Both the position numbers and the translations under genes were made by a program. Positions 57,901 through 64,000 of a DNA stretch of 64,000 nt are shown in pieces (positions within the stretch are counted from its first letter, which is position 1; each line of letters begins with the position of its first letter). Source of the stretch: Ypsolopha sequella (Eukaryota; Arthropoda; Insecta; Lepidoptera; Ypsolophidae); NCBI GenBank assembly GCA_934047225.1, contig OW203985.1:6279501-6343500 (forward strand), written 5' to 3'. The notes beneath the pieces are model-generated. The model was not told where the DNA came from, did no database searches, and saw only the letters and a program-made list of their open reading frames with translations.

Positions 57901-60900
57901 ACATATTACCATGATTTTTTTCATATCTTTTGGTCCACCAGTTTTGGAGGGGGCATAATTTTTTTCATGGTTTTTCAAGGATTTCTCGAAATAGATGCAA
58001 TTAAATATAGACAAACTATAAATTTTTACAATCAGCTTTTTAATATCTACTATTTGATACCCATATCGTATTTCGATAAAATATTTTTTTAATGTATTTT
58101 ACTTATTTTTTTACATTTCTCATTTATACTCAATTTTTTTTTAATCGCTGTCGTCTTCCTGTAATTGGCCAGTTATGATCTATAACCGACATTTTTTTCG
58201 TATTTTTCGATCAACTAGTTTCGGAGATAAGATGGGGAGATTTTTTTGTGGTTTTTCAAAGATTTCTCGAAATCAGTGGCAGTAAATATAGTAAAAGTAT
58301 ATTTTTTTTAAATCAGCTTTTTAATATCTACAATTTGATACCCATATTGTATTTTTAGGATATTTTTTATTTTTCTCACTTTTGTTTTGGAAATATTTTG
58401 AACATTTAAAAAATTTTCATGTTTTTTTTTACACCGTGATATGTGGGCAAATTAATGCTATTTTTGTGCCAAATTTCATGTCTTTATCTTTAACGGTGCC
58501 AAAGTTATGAGGCTGTGACTTACGGACAGACAACGGAATCTCACCATAAATTTTCCTTTTGTATCTTTTAGGTACGGAACCTTAAAAATATAGTTTAAAA
58601 AATAATAAACCAATATAAAAAAAATTGTTAAAGAAGTTTGCGCTTATTTTGGATCTCATCCCTGCTATAGATAAATAGAACAAGTCGAGATCAAGTTCCT
58701 GAGATTTTGCATTGAAATAGTTATGCTACGATACGAATACCTGTAGTTTGAAGATACAGTTGTTAGAGACGGCTGTAGTTGTACGGTCTATAAACCTACC
58801 TGATTCCTCACATAGTTGTTAGACCGGGACAGCGTGATAAAGAACTGGTTCTCAATATACACGTAATGCTGCGCTCTCGTGATGGTATCGACATACGCTT
58901 CGTGGATACTCTGTTCCACTGTGTCTGGATCCAGGAAGCCGCAGGACCAACTCGACACGCTGCGGAGTACCTAGAATGGCGTTAAATATTGACAATATTT
59001 GTGAAGATAGTAAAGCCGATTCTGAAGGCTTTAATCTACATGTAATATTTAGTGAGAACAGGTACAGCTGAAAATCAGCGCTGTGCAGATGTACGCACTC
59101 ACAGCACATTGCTGAGCTGCGTCCTTTTTATCTGTTTTGTCAAGTTTTTGTGTAATTGGTTGTTTATTGACAAATAAATATATTTTATTTCTTTCTTAGT
59201 TTTAGTAATGTCAAAACTTATGTTGTTTCCAAAGTAATTTAGCTTATGTGGCTAACAATAAAGGACCATTTTAGAATGATGAAAAGTCAGTTTTGACAGC
59301 ACTTAAACTAAAATTAAAGCCTCTAGAATCGGCTTAATTGTCTCGTGTTTTGACGCAAATAATAATTAATTTAAAACTGTCAAACATGCAATTAAAATTG
59401 TTAAATATTACAAAATATAAAATTCCGCCGTTTACAAACGGCGTCGTTAGTTTCTAAATGCTGGCTACTTTGCTATTTGACGAATATTCGGCAATAGTAG
59501 AATTCGAAAATTTTCTAATTTGCCTCAGCGTATAGTACTTCTATTGGAGGTATTGAGGGTCGCCTCACTCCGCTTGGCCCCCAATATTAACTTACATGTA
59601 AACCTAACACGCTCGTCCTCGCTTCGCTCGTCATCGCACCTATTTTTCACTTTTTTGGTGAGACTTTTTTTCCACGGCTTTCTAGAAAAATGACGAAGTC
59701 ATTTTACAAAAGGCGGGCATTTTTCAATTTGTCGAACGGCAAATTGCAAAATAGCGAGCGTTTAGAAACTGACGACGCTGTATGTAAGCGGCAGAATTTT
59801 ACTATTTGCCTGCCACATATACACATTTGTTAGCTGGGATCAAATTTTTTTGTTATTTTCGTGACAAATCTAATGAAAAAAGTAAATTCTCACCTGACAA
59901 GACACATTCCATCTATCAACATTTAGGTAAATATCGAGATCTTTTAATGGCTTTATGTCTGCGTAGGTCTTCGGCAACAGATATGGGTAGTTCACAGTTT
60001 GTCTGAAAGGAACAATGTCAAGTTAACTGGTGCTAAGTAGCTGAATACTTTGAAAAGTAAGAAAAGTAAGAAAGAAAAGTAATTTATTTTAAAATACCAC
60101 AAACACGAGAAAGAACATAAAAACATACAAAATAACAAACAATACAAATAACAAACAGTACGAGTAAACATAACATTAGGAAAACAGTGGTAAATAAAAA
60201 AGGATTTCAGCTCAGCTTAATGCTGTAGTAGGGGCTACAGCGCTGGTATTCTGCTGAATGCGTGCGCTACTTTGCGTGTTCGTAGATCTGGGGCGTTATT
60301 ATACAGGATGGAAATTCGAACTATTACTTGAAAGGAGTTATACTAGAGATCATTTCCAACAAATAATGCACATCAACTTGGGGTCGAAAATGATAATTTT
60401 TTTTTCAAATAAAACACATCGATATTGCGAAAATTACAAAGTAAAGAAGGTCTTCTTTCCACCTAAGACCTTTTAGATTATGGGAATTCAGGGCATGTAT
60501 TTTTCTTATAAATGATCTCTCATTTATCATTAATCAGAAAAATAACAATTAAGTGCCGAGGGAGGAGTAGTTATTTTTAAATTATTTGTTTTTGGTTAAC
60601 AGTCTGAAAGTTTGAAAAATCTTGAAAAAAATTTGTTGGAAATAATCTCTAGTACGAGGGGCATGCCAAAAGAAATTAGATACTCAAAAATTATAAAATT
60701 TATTCTTTATTACAAGTATCGATCTTTTCGAAGTATTCACCCTGAGCACGTATACACTTTTCTATACGTCTGAACTAATTGGAAAATACCAATGACCACT
60801 CTTCTTTAGACACCTCAGAAATCTCGAAAATATAGGCAGCCAGTGCATCTTCTTTGCTTTCAAACTTCTTCCCCTTTATTTTTTCTTTGATTTTTGGAAA

Positions 60901-63526
60901 CAGGTAAAATCACAAGGTGCTAGGTCAGGGGAATATGGTGAGTGAGGGAGGATTGACGCATTTTTTGAGTCGAAAAAGTCAAGTGTTTTGGCAGACGTGT
61001 GCGACGCCGCATTGTCGTGGTGCCTGAGAAGGCGTCGGATTCCTGACTTCGGTCGCTTGTCACACCAAGCTGATATTACTGTTGGAGCACAAACTGTCAC
61101 ATACCATTCGGAGTTCATCGTTCTTTGATTCTCTAGCACTACAGTAGCAATATGATCCGTTTTGCTGAAAAACGAGGAGACCATTTGTTTCTGTGTGCTT
61201 CGTGCACGGCGACATTTCGTTGGAGTTGGCTCATCTTCAAAGCACCATACAGTCGAATGTCACTTTGTTTCGGGATCATAGTTATAAAGCCATGTTTCAT
61301 CACCAGTCAGCATATCATACACATTTTTTTTCTCGCCACCGTCGAATTTATCTATCATGAATAGGCACCAATCCAACCGACGGTCTTCTGCTCATCGGTA
61401 AGTTTGTGCGGCACCCATCTCAAAAAACATTTACGGAGAGAAAGGTGGTCGTGAATTATGGTTTGCATTGCTGCTGATCCAATTCCCTGTTCTCGCTCCA
61501 GCTCTACATACATAATTCGTTGGTTTTCGCGAATAAGTTTTTCGACTGCACGAACGTTTTCTTCTGTGACCGCGGTTGGCAGCCGACCTGTCTTCGCTTC
61601 ATCTTTGAGACATCCCCGTCCTCTTTTAAATTCAGCAAACCAATTAAATACTGTTGTTCGTGAGCAACCAGACTCACCAAAAGTAGTAGCCAAAAGTTTA
61701 AAACATTCTTGAGGCTTAAAACTTTTTTATAGTCATAATAAATCATAGCGCGACAATCACTTCGACTGAGCTCCATTGCTGCAAGCGAATTCCCGCCAGA
61801 TTCTCGGAAAAATGATGCTCATCCAAATAAAAAAAAAAGAAATGATGTGCGTTCTATTTTCAGATATACCAACAAACAACCAGCCTATAAGATGATGTAT
61901 AACTTGCCAGTGTCAATCAAAGGAGTAAATAGTATCTAACTTCTTTTGGCATGCCCCTCGTATAACTCCTTTCAAGGAATAGGTCGAATTTCCAAGCACC
62001 CTGTATAACTTCATCATCTATCGCTACCACTTTCAAAGGTATCGTGATTGGCTACGAAAATCGTCACACGTCACACAAAGCGATAGCGATAGATGTTGAA
62101 CTTAGATAATAAGGCCCTAACTTGGGGTCTTTACAAAAACAGGAGGTATTGTTGCTTTATAGTTTTTTTGACACCAAAATGGAAATTGAAAATTAGTTAG
62201 ACAAGACGTGTCGTTTAATAGTTCACACGATTTAACGTTAATATTTATTTTTTACGTTTTCACGTCTATAAACTTGATAGTTTTGGATGTTTAATTATAG
62301 TAGACGTCAGAATATCTCTCTTAATGAAATGCATAAATAATGATATCCTAAATTATTATTACATGCGGCTTTAACAATCACGTGTGATTGTTGTTGACTA
62401 TATGTTGAATATATTGGAACAATTAAAAGGATCAAGTGCATCCATCATCCCACCTCCTGCGCGTTTGACAACGACGGTGAACGCTGCGTCGTTGTCCTAA
62501 GAACCACGCCTTGATAATGCTGAAATTGTATCGGTAAAACGGTTGGCATATAGTCAACAACAATCACACGTGAGTGTTAAAGCCGCAAGTAATAATAATT
62601 TTGTATGTCAGCTAACGCGAGTTTTAGTAATGATATCTTACCTAGCTTTCTCTAATTTGATAGCGTTCCATCGTTGTATGAAATGTCTAGCAACATCCCT
62701 CGCTGCCGCCCCTTGCACCATCACTCCGATGTCGTGCCAAGGCATTCTGGGCGTTGTGTGCCTGTCCACAAGGTCTGAAATGCAATAATATTTTCTCAAC
62801 GAAAGATATGTCAAGGATGAATAAAACACTTGTACTGTTTTACAAATTTCACTATTACTTATATTCAAATTTACCACGTTTAGTTTCGACGATATAAAAA
62901 CGCCTTCTTCAAAATTAATTTTTAGTAACTAAGCAAAATCGGTTTAGAGTAACAGTTTGAAAATGATAAACTTACCAACAAAAGGCAGATCTAAGTTATT
63001 AAAGTCCTTCACAATGAAATTGGTGTAGTCCTTCCCGATCCATAACTTCGAATTCCCTTCTAAACCTTCCAAAGCCGTTTTAGTGTTTTCAGTCAAAACT
63101 CGCCCTTCCACCACTTGAGCTAAAGGCGTAGGTTTGCTTACACTCCTATCCGTAACACTCTGAACACCGAACGCGTCTGTTAATAAAACTTGATCGGTAG
63201 AAAGCGCGTATTTTTCCGCCTTTTTTCGCTCCGAATCATCAAATTTCTTTTCGTTTTGTTCCTCCTCGTACGGCGGATAGATAATGCTGATGATGTCTTT
63301 GCCTCGATCGGTGATTTTGTTCAAAACGTTTCGTTTTTGCACGTCCGGGGTCTCGAATTTGGAGAGGTCTTGTGTTGCGAGTCTCGCCTCGCCTTTAGGG
63401 TCACTGGAAACCATGAGGAGTTGGTCCCCTGGCTCTAATACTGGTAGGTTTTGTTCAGGAATGTTTTCTTCTTCTTCTTTGATCTCGTCTGGCGAGGCTT
63501 CTTCTTGCGCTTGATCACTGTCGATA
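51785..63526 (-). CDS. Pld: Phospholipase D (PLD1/2 type), C-terminal nine exons; 5' part outside window
   Basis: Phospholipase D hydrolyses phosphatidylcholine to phosphatidic acid and choline on cytoplasmic membrane faces and acts in vesicle traffic and signalling. Nine exons join in consistent phase: 62976-63526, 62642-62774, 59894-60002, 58800-58970, 57107-57273, 55526-55766, 54107-54203, 53352-53497, 51785-51988. They give 605 residues. In order these show a charged linker, LWIGKDY, PRMPWHD (about 192-198), YPYLLPK, YIENQFF (302-308), the second HKD motif (H421, K423, D428, then GSAN at 435-438), and a C-terminus ending ALWT; the extreme C-terminus is known to matter for activity in this family. 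The first exon starts mid-codon, so the PX, PH and first HKD regions must lie beyond 64000. All introns begin GT and end AG. No key residue of the visible half is missing. No clear poly(A) signal was found below 51785. Confidence 0.95.
52365..52829 (-). mobile_element. LINE (non-LTR retrotransposon) 3' end with ORF2 C-terminus, in Pld intron 8
   Basis: The minus-strand frame 52473-52829 encodes [20 protein letters not shown] and then [17 protein letters not shown], the C-x2-C-x7-H-x4-C zinc knuckle typical of the end of LINE ORF2 proteins. About 100 bases beyond the stop the sequence ends in an A-rich tail (ATAAATAAGATTAAAAAAAA). The reverse transcriptase and endonuclease are missing, so the copy is 5'-truncated and inactive. 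It lies in the sense orientation of Pld. Confidence 0.85.
52848..53020 (-). repeat. Four spaced copies of AAGACTTGGCT..GGCC
   Basis: The motif starts at 52848, 52902, 52953 and 53003 on the plus strand (spacing 54, 51, 50) with unrelated AT-rich sequence between, directly 5' of the LINE fragment on the minus strand. Confidence 0.8.
53352..53497 (-). CDS. Pld: Pld visible exon 8
   Basis: After a ctttag-like acceptor (tatcccttag) the exon encodes [30 protein letters not shown] and FHCIPNDQ, matching the segment of PLD1 that ends in CLPND. The donor is CAG|gttaga. The open frame continues past the donor to 53292, but joining at NDQ gives a better match to the family and the correct phase. Confidence 0.92.
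53779..54091 (-). mobile_element. SINE family S, full-length copy in Pld intron 7
   Basis: On the minus strand it has a tRNA-like head with the B-box-like GAGTTCAAATCC, a body with AGTGAAACCTGCATGCAC and GTGTATTTGTGCCTGAAGTC, and a tail GATATATGTCGTGACT. It ends 16 bp from Pld exon 7. Confidence 0.65.
54107..54203 (-). CDS. Pld: Pld visible exon 7: [10 protein letters not shown] segment
   Basis: The 97-bp exon encodes [18 protein letters not shown], then [10 protein letters not shown]. It aligns with the MDGKEYQAGRFARGLR stretch of PLD1 just after the second HKD motif. The acceptor is attttcag and the donor G|gtaaaa. It leaves one base, which the next exon completes to Gly. Confidence 0.93.
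54308..54400. mobile_element. hAT-like terminus, partner end not found
   Basis: CAGGGCCGGATTTAGGGG is a typical hAT start, followed by GGGGCTACAGCCCC and GGGCCTCCAGAAGAG. No matching right end or duplication was seen in intron 6. Confidence 0.45.
54541..54850. mobile_element. Inverted-repeat element family P, left end lost
   Basis: Closely related to 59419-59801 over GTATTGAGGGTCGCC, TGTAAACCTAACACGCTC, AAATAACGAAGTCATTTTAC and the right end GTTTGTAAACGGCGGAATTT. The left terminus is missing. It lies in Pld intron 6. Confidence 0.75.
55139..55505. mobile_element. hAT MITE next to the splice donor of Pld exon 6
   Basis: The ends are CAGGGCCGTCTTCAGGGCAC and the complement of CAGTTCCGTCTT. 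GTTCAAGT flanks both sides exactly (55131-55138 and 55506-55513), an 8-bp hAT duplication. The right duplication is 12 bp from exon 6 at 55526. Confidence 0.88.
55526..55766 (-). CDS. Pld: Pld visible exon 6: second HKD catalytic motif
   Basis: The exon encodes [16 protein letters not shown], then [20 protein letters not shown] and [19 protein letters not shown]. The spacing is exactly H-x-K-x4-D-x6-G-S-x-N, so this half of the active site is intact. The acceptor is tttctacag. The donor CAG|gtctgt has an unusual C at +3, and a hAT-type element begins only a few bases into the following intron. Confidence 0.97.
55882..56182. mobile_element. hAT MITE inserted in a SINE, perfect 8-bp duplication
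   Basis: Starts CAGTGATGGGGAAAC and ends GTTTTCCCATCCCTG. GACTAGAA lies on both sides (55874-55881 and 56183-56190). At 301 bp it encodes nothing; GGCCCGCGGGCC near 56152-56163 is a subterminal palindrome. Confidence 0.93.
56248..56263. repeat. Run of 16 G
   Basis: A G homopolymer inside the SINE body on the plus strand. It could fold as a G-quadruplex and is prone to length error in sequencing. Confidence 0.9.
56780..57015 (-). repeat. Possible fragment of a non-LTR element
   Basis: GGCCAATGTCCAGCAGT and the surrounding GC-richer sequence resemble the end of a lepidopteran RTE-like element. No coding block can be aligned. Low confidence. Confidence 0.25.
57107..57273 (-). CDS. Pld: Pld visible exon 5: [15 protein letters not shown] segment
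   Basis: The exon encodes [14 protein letters not shown], then [16 protein letters not shown] and [14 protein letters not shown], the block just before the second HKD motif in PLD1/2. It is more GC-rich than its introns. The acceptor is ctctacag and the donor AG|gtacta. It leaves two bases that combine with exon 6. Confidence 0.95.
57355..57425 (-). repeat. Dispersed repeat with TTAGGGTTCCGTACCCGAAG end
   Basis: The end motif and CCGCTGTCTGTGTGTCCGTC type sequence match the start of family G-like repeats, here in inverse orientation to the 57.8-kb copy. Confidence 0.55.
57499..57530 (-). repeat. Partial copy of Pld exon 4 start and acceptor
   Basis: The 32 bases match 58947-58978 with one difference (C to T on the coding strand). 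They comprise 8 bases of the acceptor (CATTCTAG) and the first 24 bases of exon 4, lying downstream in intron 4 in the same orientation. Confidence 0.9.
57784..58590 (+). repeat. Dispersed repeat family G, near full-length copy in Pld intron 4
   Basis: Starts AACTGGCCAACTGTGAGTCG and ends TTTTAGGTACGGAACC. Internal blocks TTTTTCATATCTTTTGGTCC and GATTTCTCGAAAT occur twice, so the copy contains an internal duplication. Confidence 0.75.
58800..58970 (-). CDS. Pld: Pld visible exon 4: IENQFF segment
   Basis: The 57 codons encode [12 protein letters not shown], then [13 protein letters not shown] and [13 protein letters not shown], the family motif III region. The acceptor is cattctag and the donor CAG|gtaggt; both edges are phase 0. 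The first 24 bases of the exon plus 8 bases of acceptor are repeated once in the next intron at 57499-57530. Confidence 0.95.
59419..59800. mobile_element. Inverted-repeat element family P, complete copy in Pld intron 3
   Basis: AAAATTCCGCCGTTTACAAA at the left is matched in inverse at the right (GCGGCAGAATTTT), with arms of about 60 bp that include CGTTAGTTTCTAAA. The terminus is itself palindromic (GCCGTTTACAAACGGC). The centre holds TGTAAACCTAACACGCTC, shared with the 82-bp array. Confidence 0.85.
59894..60002 (-). CDS. Pld: Pld visible exon 3: YPYLLPK segment
   Basis: The short exon encodes [18 protein letters not shown] and ends NVSCQ. It matches the YPFLLPK block of PLD1 that follows the RWN segment. 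The acceptor is cctttcag and the donor CAG|gtgaga. The phase agrees with both neighbours, so the assignment is firm although the exon is only 109 bp. Confidence 0.92.
60040..60299 (-). repeat. Possible LINE 3' untranslated remnant
   Basis: On the minus strand the sequence AGCGCTGTAGCCCCTACTAC is followed by CTGAGCTGAAATCC and then a T-rich stretch, as in 3' ends of some insect non-LTR elements. Not confirmed. Confidence 0.3.
60655..61960 (-). mobile_element. Mariner (DD34D) element, 1306 bp, TA duplication
   Basis: Terminal repeats of about 30 bp (CGAGGGGCATGCCAAAAGAA at the left, its complement at the right) flanked by TA on both sides. Length and structure fit a full-length mariner. It is inserted into the inverted-repeat element at 60300-62006. 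Confidence 0.93.
60876..61776 (-). pseudogene. Mariner transposase, frameshifted, catalytic triad still visible
   Basis: Starts [18 protein letters not shown], shifts frame near 61720, continues [17 protein letters not shown] and [17 protein letters not shown], then [15 protein letters not shown] (first Asp), RRLLRHHDN (second Asp) and [10 protein letters not shown] (third Asp). The last two Asp are 34 residues apart, the DD34D signature. Several frame breaks mean no full protein can be made, although all catalytic residues survive, so inactivation is comparatively recent. The usual C-terminal block after CDF is also broken. Confidence 0.9.
62357..62606. mobile_element. MITE in Pld intron 2, 36 bp from exon 2
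   Basis: ATTATTACATGCGGCTTTAA and CACGTGTGATTGTTGTTGAC at the left are matched in inverse at the right (GTCAACAACAATCACACGTG, TTAAAGCCGC). A single end of the same family is at 35863-35957. Confidence 0.85.
62642..62774 (-). CDS. Pld: Pld visible exon 2: PRMPWHD segment
   Basis: The exon encodes [15 protein letters not shown] followed by [14 protein letters not shown], one of the most conserved blocks of eukaryotic PLD. It is bounded by gcatttcag and by the donor AG|gtaaga. It takes one base from the preceding exon and leaves two, which fit the next exon exactly. The upstream intron is only 201 bp, the shortest of the gene. Confidence 0.96.
62976..63526 (-). CDS. Pld: Pld visible exon 1: linker and start of C-terminal catalytic half
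   Basis: This 551-bp exon follows a T-rich acceptor and ends at the donor G|gtaagt. It encodes about 183 residues: an acidic stretch rich in Glu, then a poorly conserved Lys/Glu-rich linker, then [15 protein letters not shown] and LDLPFV, which align with the LWIGKDY segment of animal PLD1. The linker sits between the two HKD halves in the family. The first base completes a codon from an exon outside the window. Open frames on the opposite strand here are shadows. Confidence 0.93.
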
Positions 63527-64000
63527 CTGTAAAAAAATGAAGGAAGCCATTAATATAAATGTTATACTGACATTATATGCCTGAAATAAACAGTATATTA
63601 TTACATAGAAAACATATTTGTCTTACTTGAAATTTGTTTTTTGATATTTTCTAGGTAGTAATGCACTCTAATAATATTAACTACTAACCTTTCGCCCGCG
63701 TTTATTCAATCCCTACCCCGTTTTCGGCTTGGGCGTTATTTTATCAACACCCTTTGTAGCTTATATGTTGACCAGGATATGATGACTACGATGATAATAA
63801 AGAAAACCGCATCCAAATCCGTTTAGTAGTTTTCGAGTTGAAACGGAACGTGCATATTGTAGCATTCGCTACAAGTATTCAACCTTTTTATATATTTTTA
63901 GTCTTTCTTTATCGTTGGCTGCTTTTCTGAATTTTCGAATTCAAATAGTTAGAATGATCTTGTCAGATTTTTTTTGTTATTTTTCTCATATCAAAGAAGA
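63527..64000 (-). other. Start of the upstream Pld intron; contains a dispersed repeat
   Basis: Intronic sequence 5' of the first visible Pld exon. The stretch 63690-63860 is a diverged relative of the repeat at 35260-35435, in the opposite orientation. No further exon is seen before the window ends. Confidence 0.6.

Larger units (their letters stand above)
60300..62006. mobile_element. Inverted-repeat element in Pld intron 2, host of a mariner
   Basis: TATACAGGATGGAAATTCGA at the left is matched in inverse by TCGAATTTCCAAGCACCCTG then TATA at the right. GAAAGGAGTTATACTAGAGA near 60340 is matched by TCTCTAGTA and TATAACTCCTTTC, which are split by the mariner. Without the insert the element is about 400 bp. 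Confidence 0.85.

Noticed and set aside
63190..63514. Plus-strand open frames over the first visible Pld exon
   Set aside because: They are antisense shadows of a well-supported coding exon.

Overview
The window looks like insect nuclear DNA, most likely from a moth or butterfly. It is AT-rich, has few genes, and is crowded with short inverted-repeat transposons, tRNA-related SINEs and the dispersed repeats I associate with lepidopteran genomes (elements starting near GGTTCCGTACC, elements ending in CCGCGGGCAAAAGCTAGT-like sequence). The Lepidoptera call rests on recognising those repeats and was not checked against a database.

Only two protein-coding loci can be supported, both on the minus strand. 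At 51785-63526 lie the last nine coding exons of a phospholipase D gene (PLD1/2 type). All splice junctions can be placed, the phases agree, and the 605 visible residues hold the PRMPWHD and IENQFF motifs, the complete second HKD catalytic motif and the conserved C-terminal tail ending in Trp-Thr. The first HKD motif and the N-terminal lipid-binding domains must lie beyond position 64000. At 43860-44255 a 131-codon reading frame starts just below a CpG- and CRE-containing promoter-like segment and is followed by AATAAA. Its product is not recognised.

Region by region: 1-16 kb is non-coding with SINE copies, two subfamilies of a dispersed repeat, a palindromic MITE family (3 copies in the window), a hAT-like element, a 107-bp tandem repeat and a tRNA-Thr-like sequence. 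16.6-24.1 kb has a deleted hAT element with an exact 8-bp target duplication, then a dead mariner broken up by other insertions, one of them a foldback with three subterminal repeats per arm. 24-31 kb is mostly featureless. 31.96-33.84 kb is an array of exactly 23 copies of an 82-bp unit. 34-43 kb carries more MITEs, one a 263-bp hAT MITE with a perfect 8-bp duplication. 45-50 kb is a cluster of foldback elements, several touching end to end. 51.8-64 kb is the Pld gene, and at least seven of its eight complete introns contain transposon sequence: a LINE 3' end, SINEs, two dated hAT insertions, and a mariner nested in another inverted-repeat element.

I found no clear undescribed biological system. 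The observations most worth following are the 23 x 82 bp array and its apparent origin from a dispersed element, a hAT insertion 12 bp from the splice donor of the Pld catalytic exon, a 32-bp copy of a Pld splice acceptor plus exon start inside the next intron, and the several nested insertions whose relative ages can be read directly.
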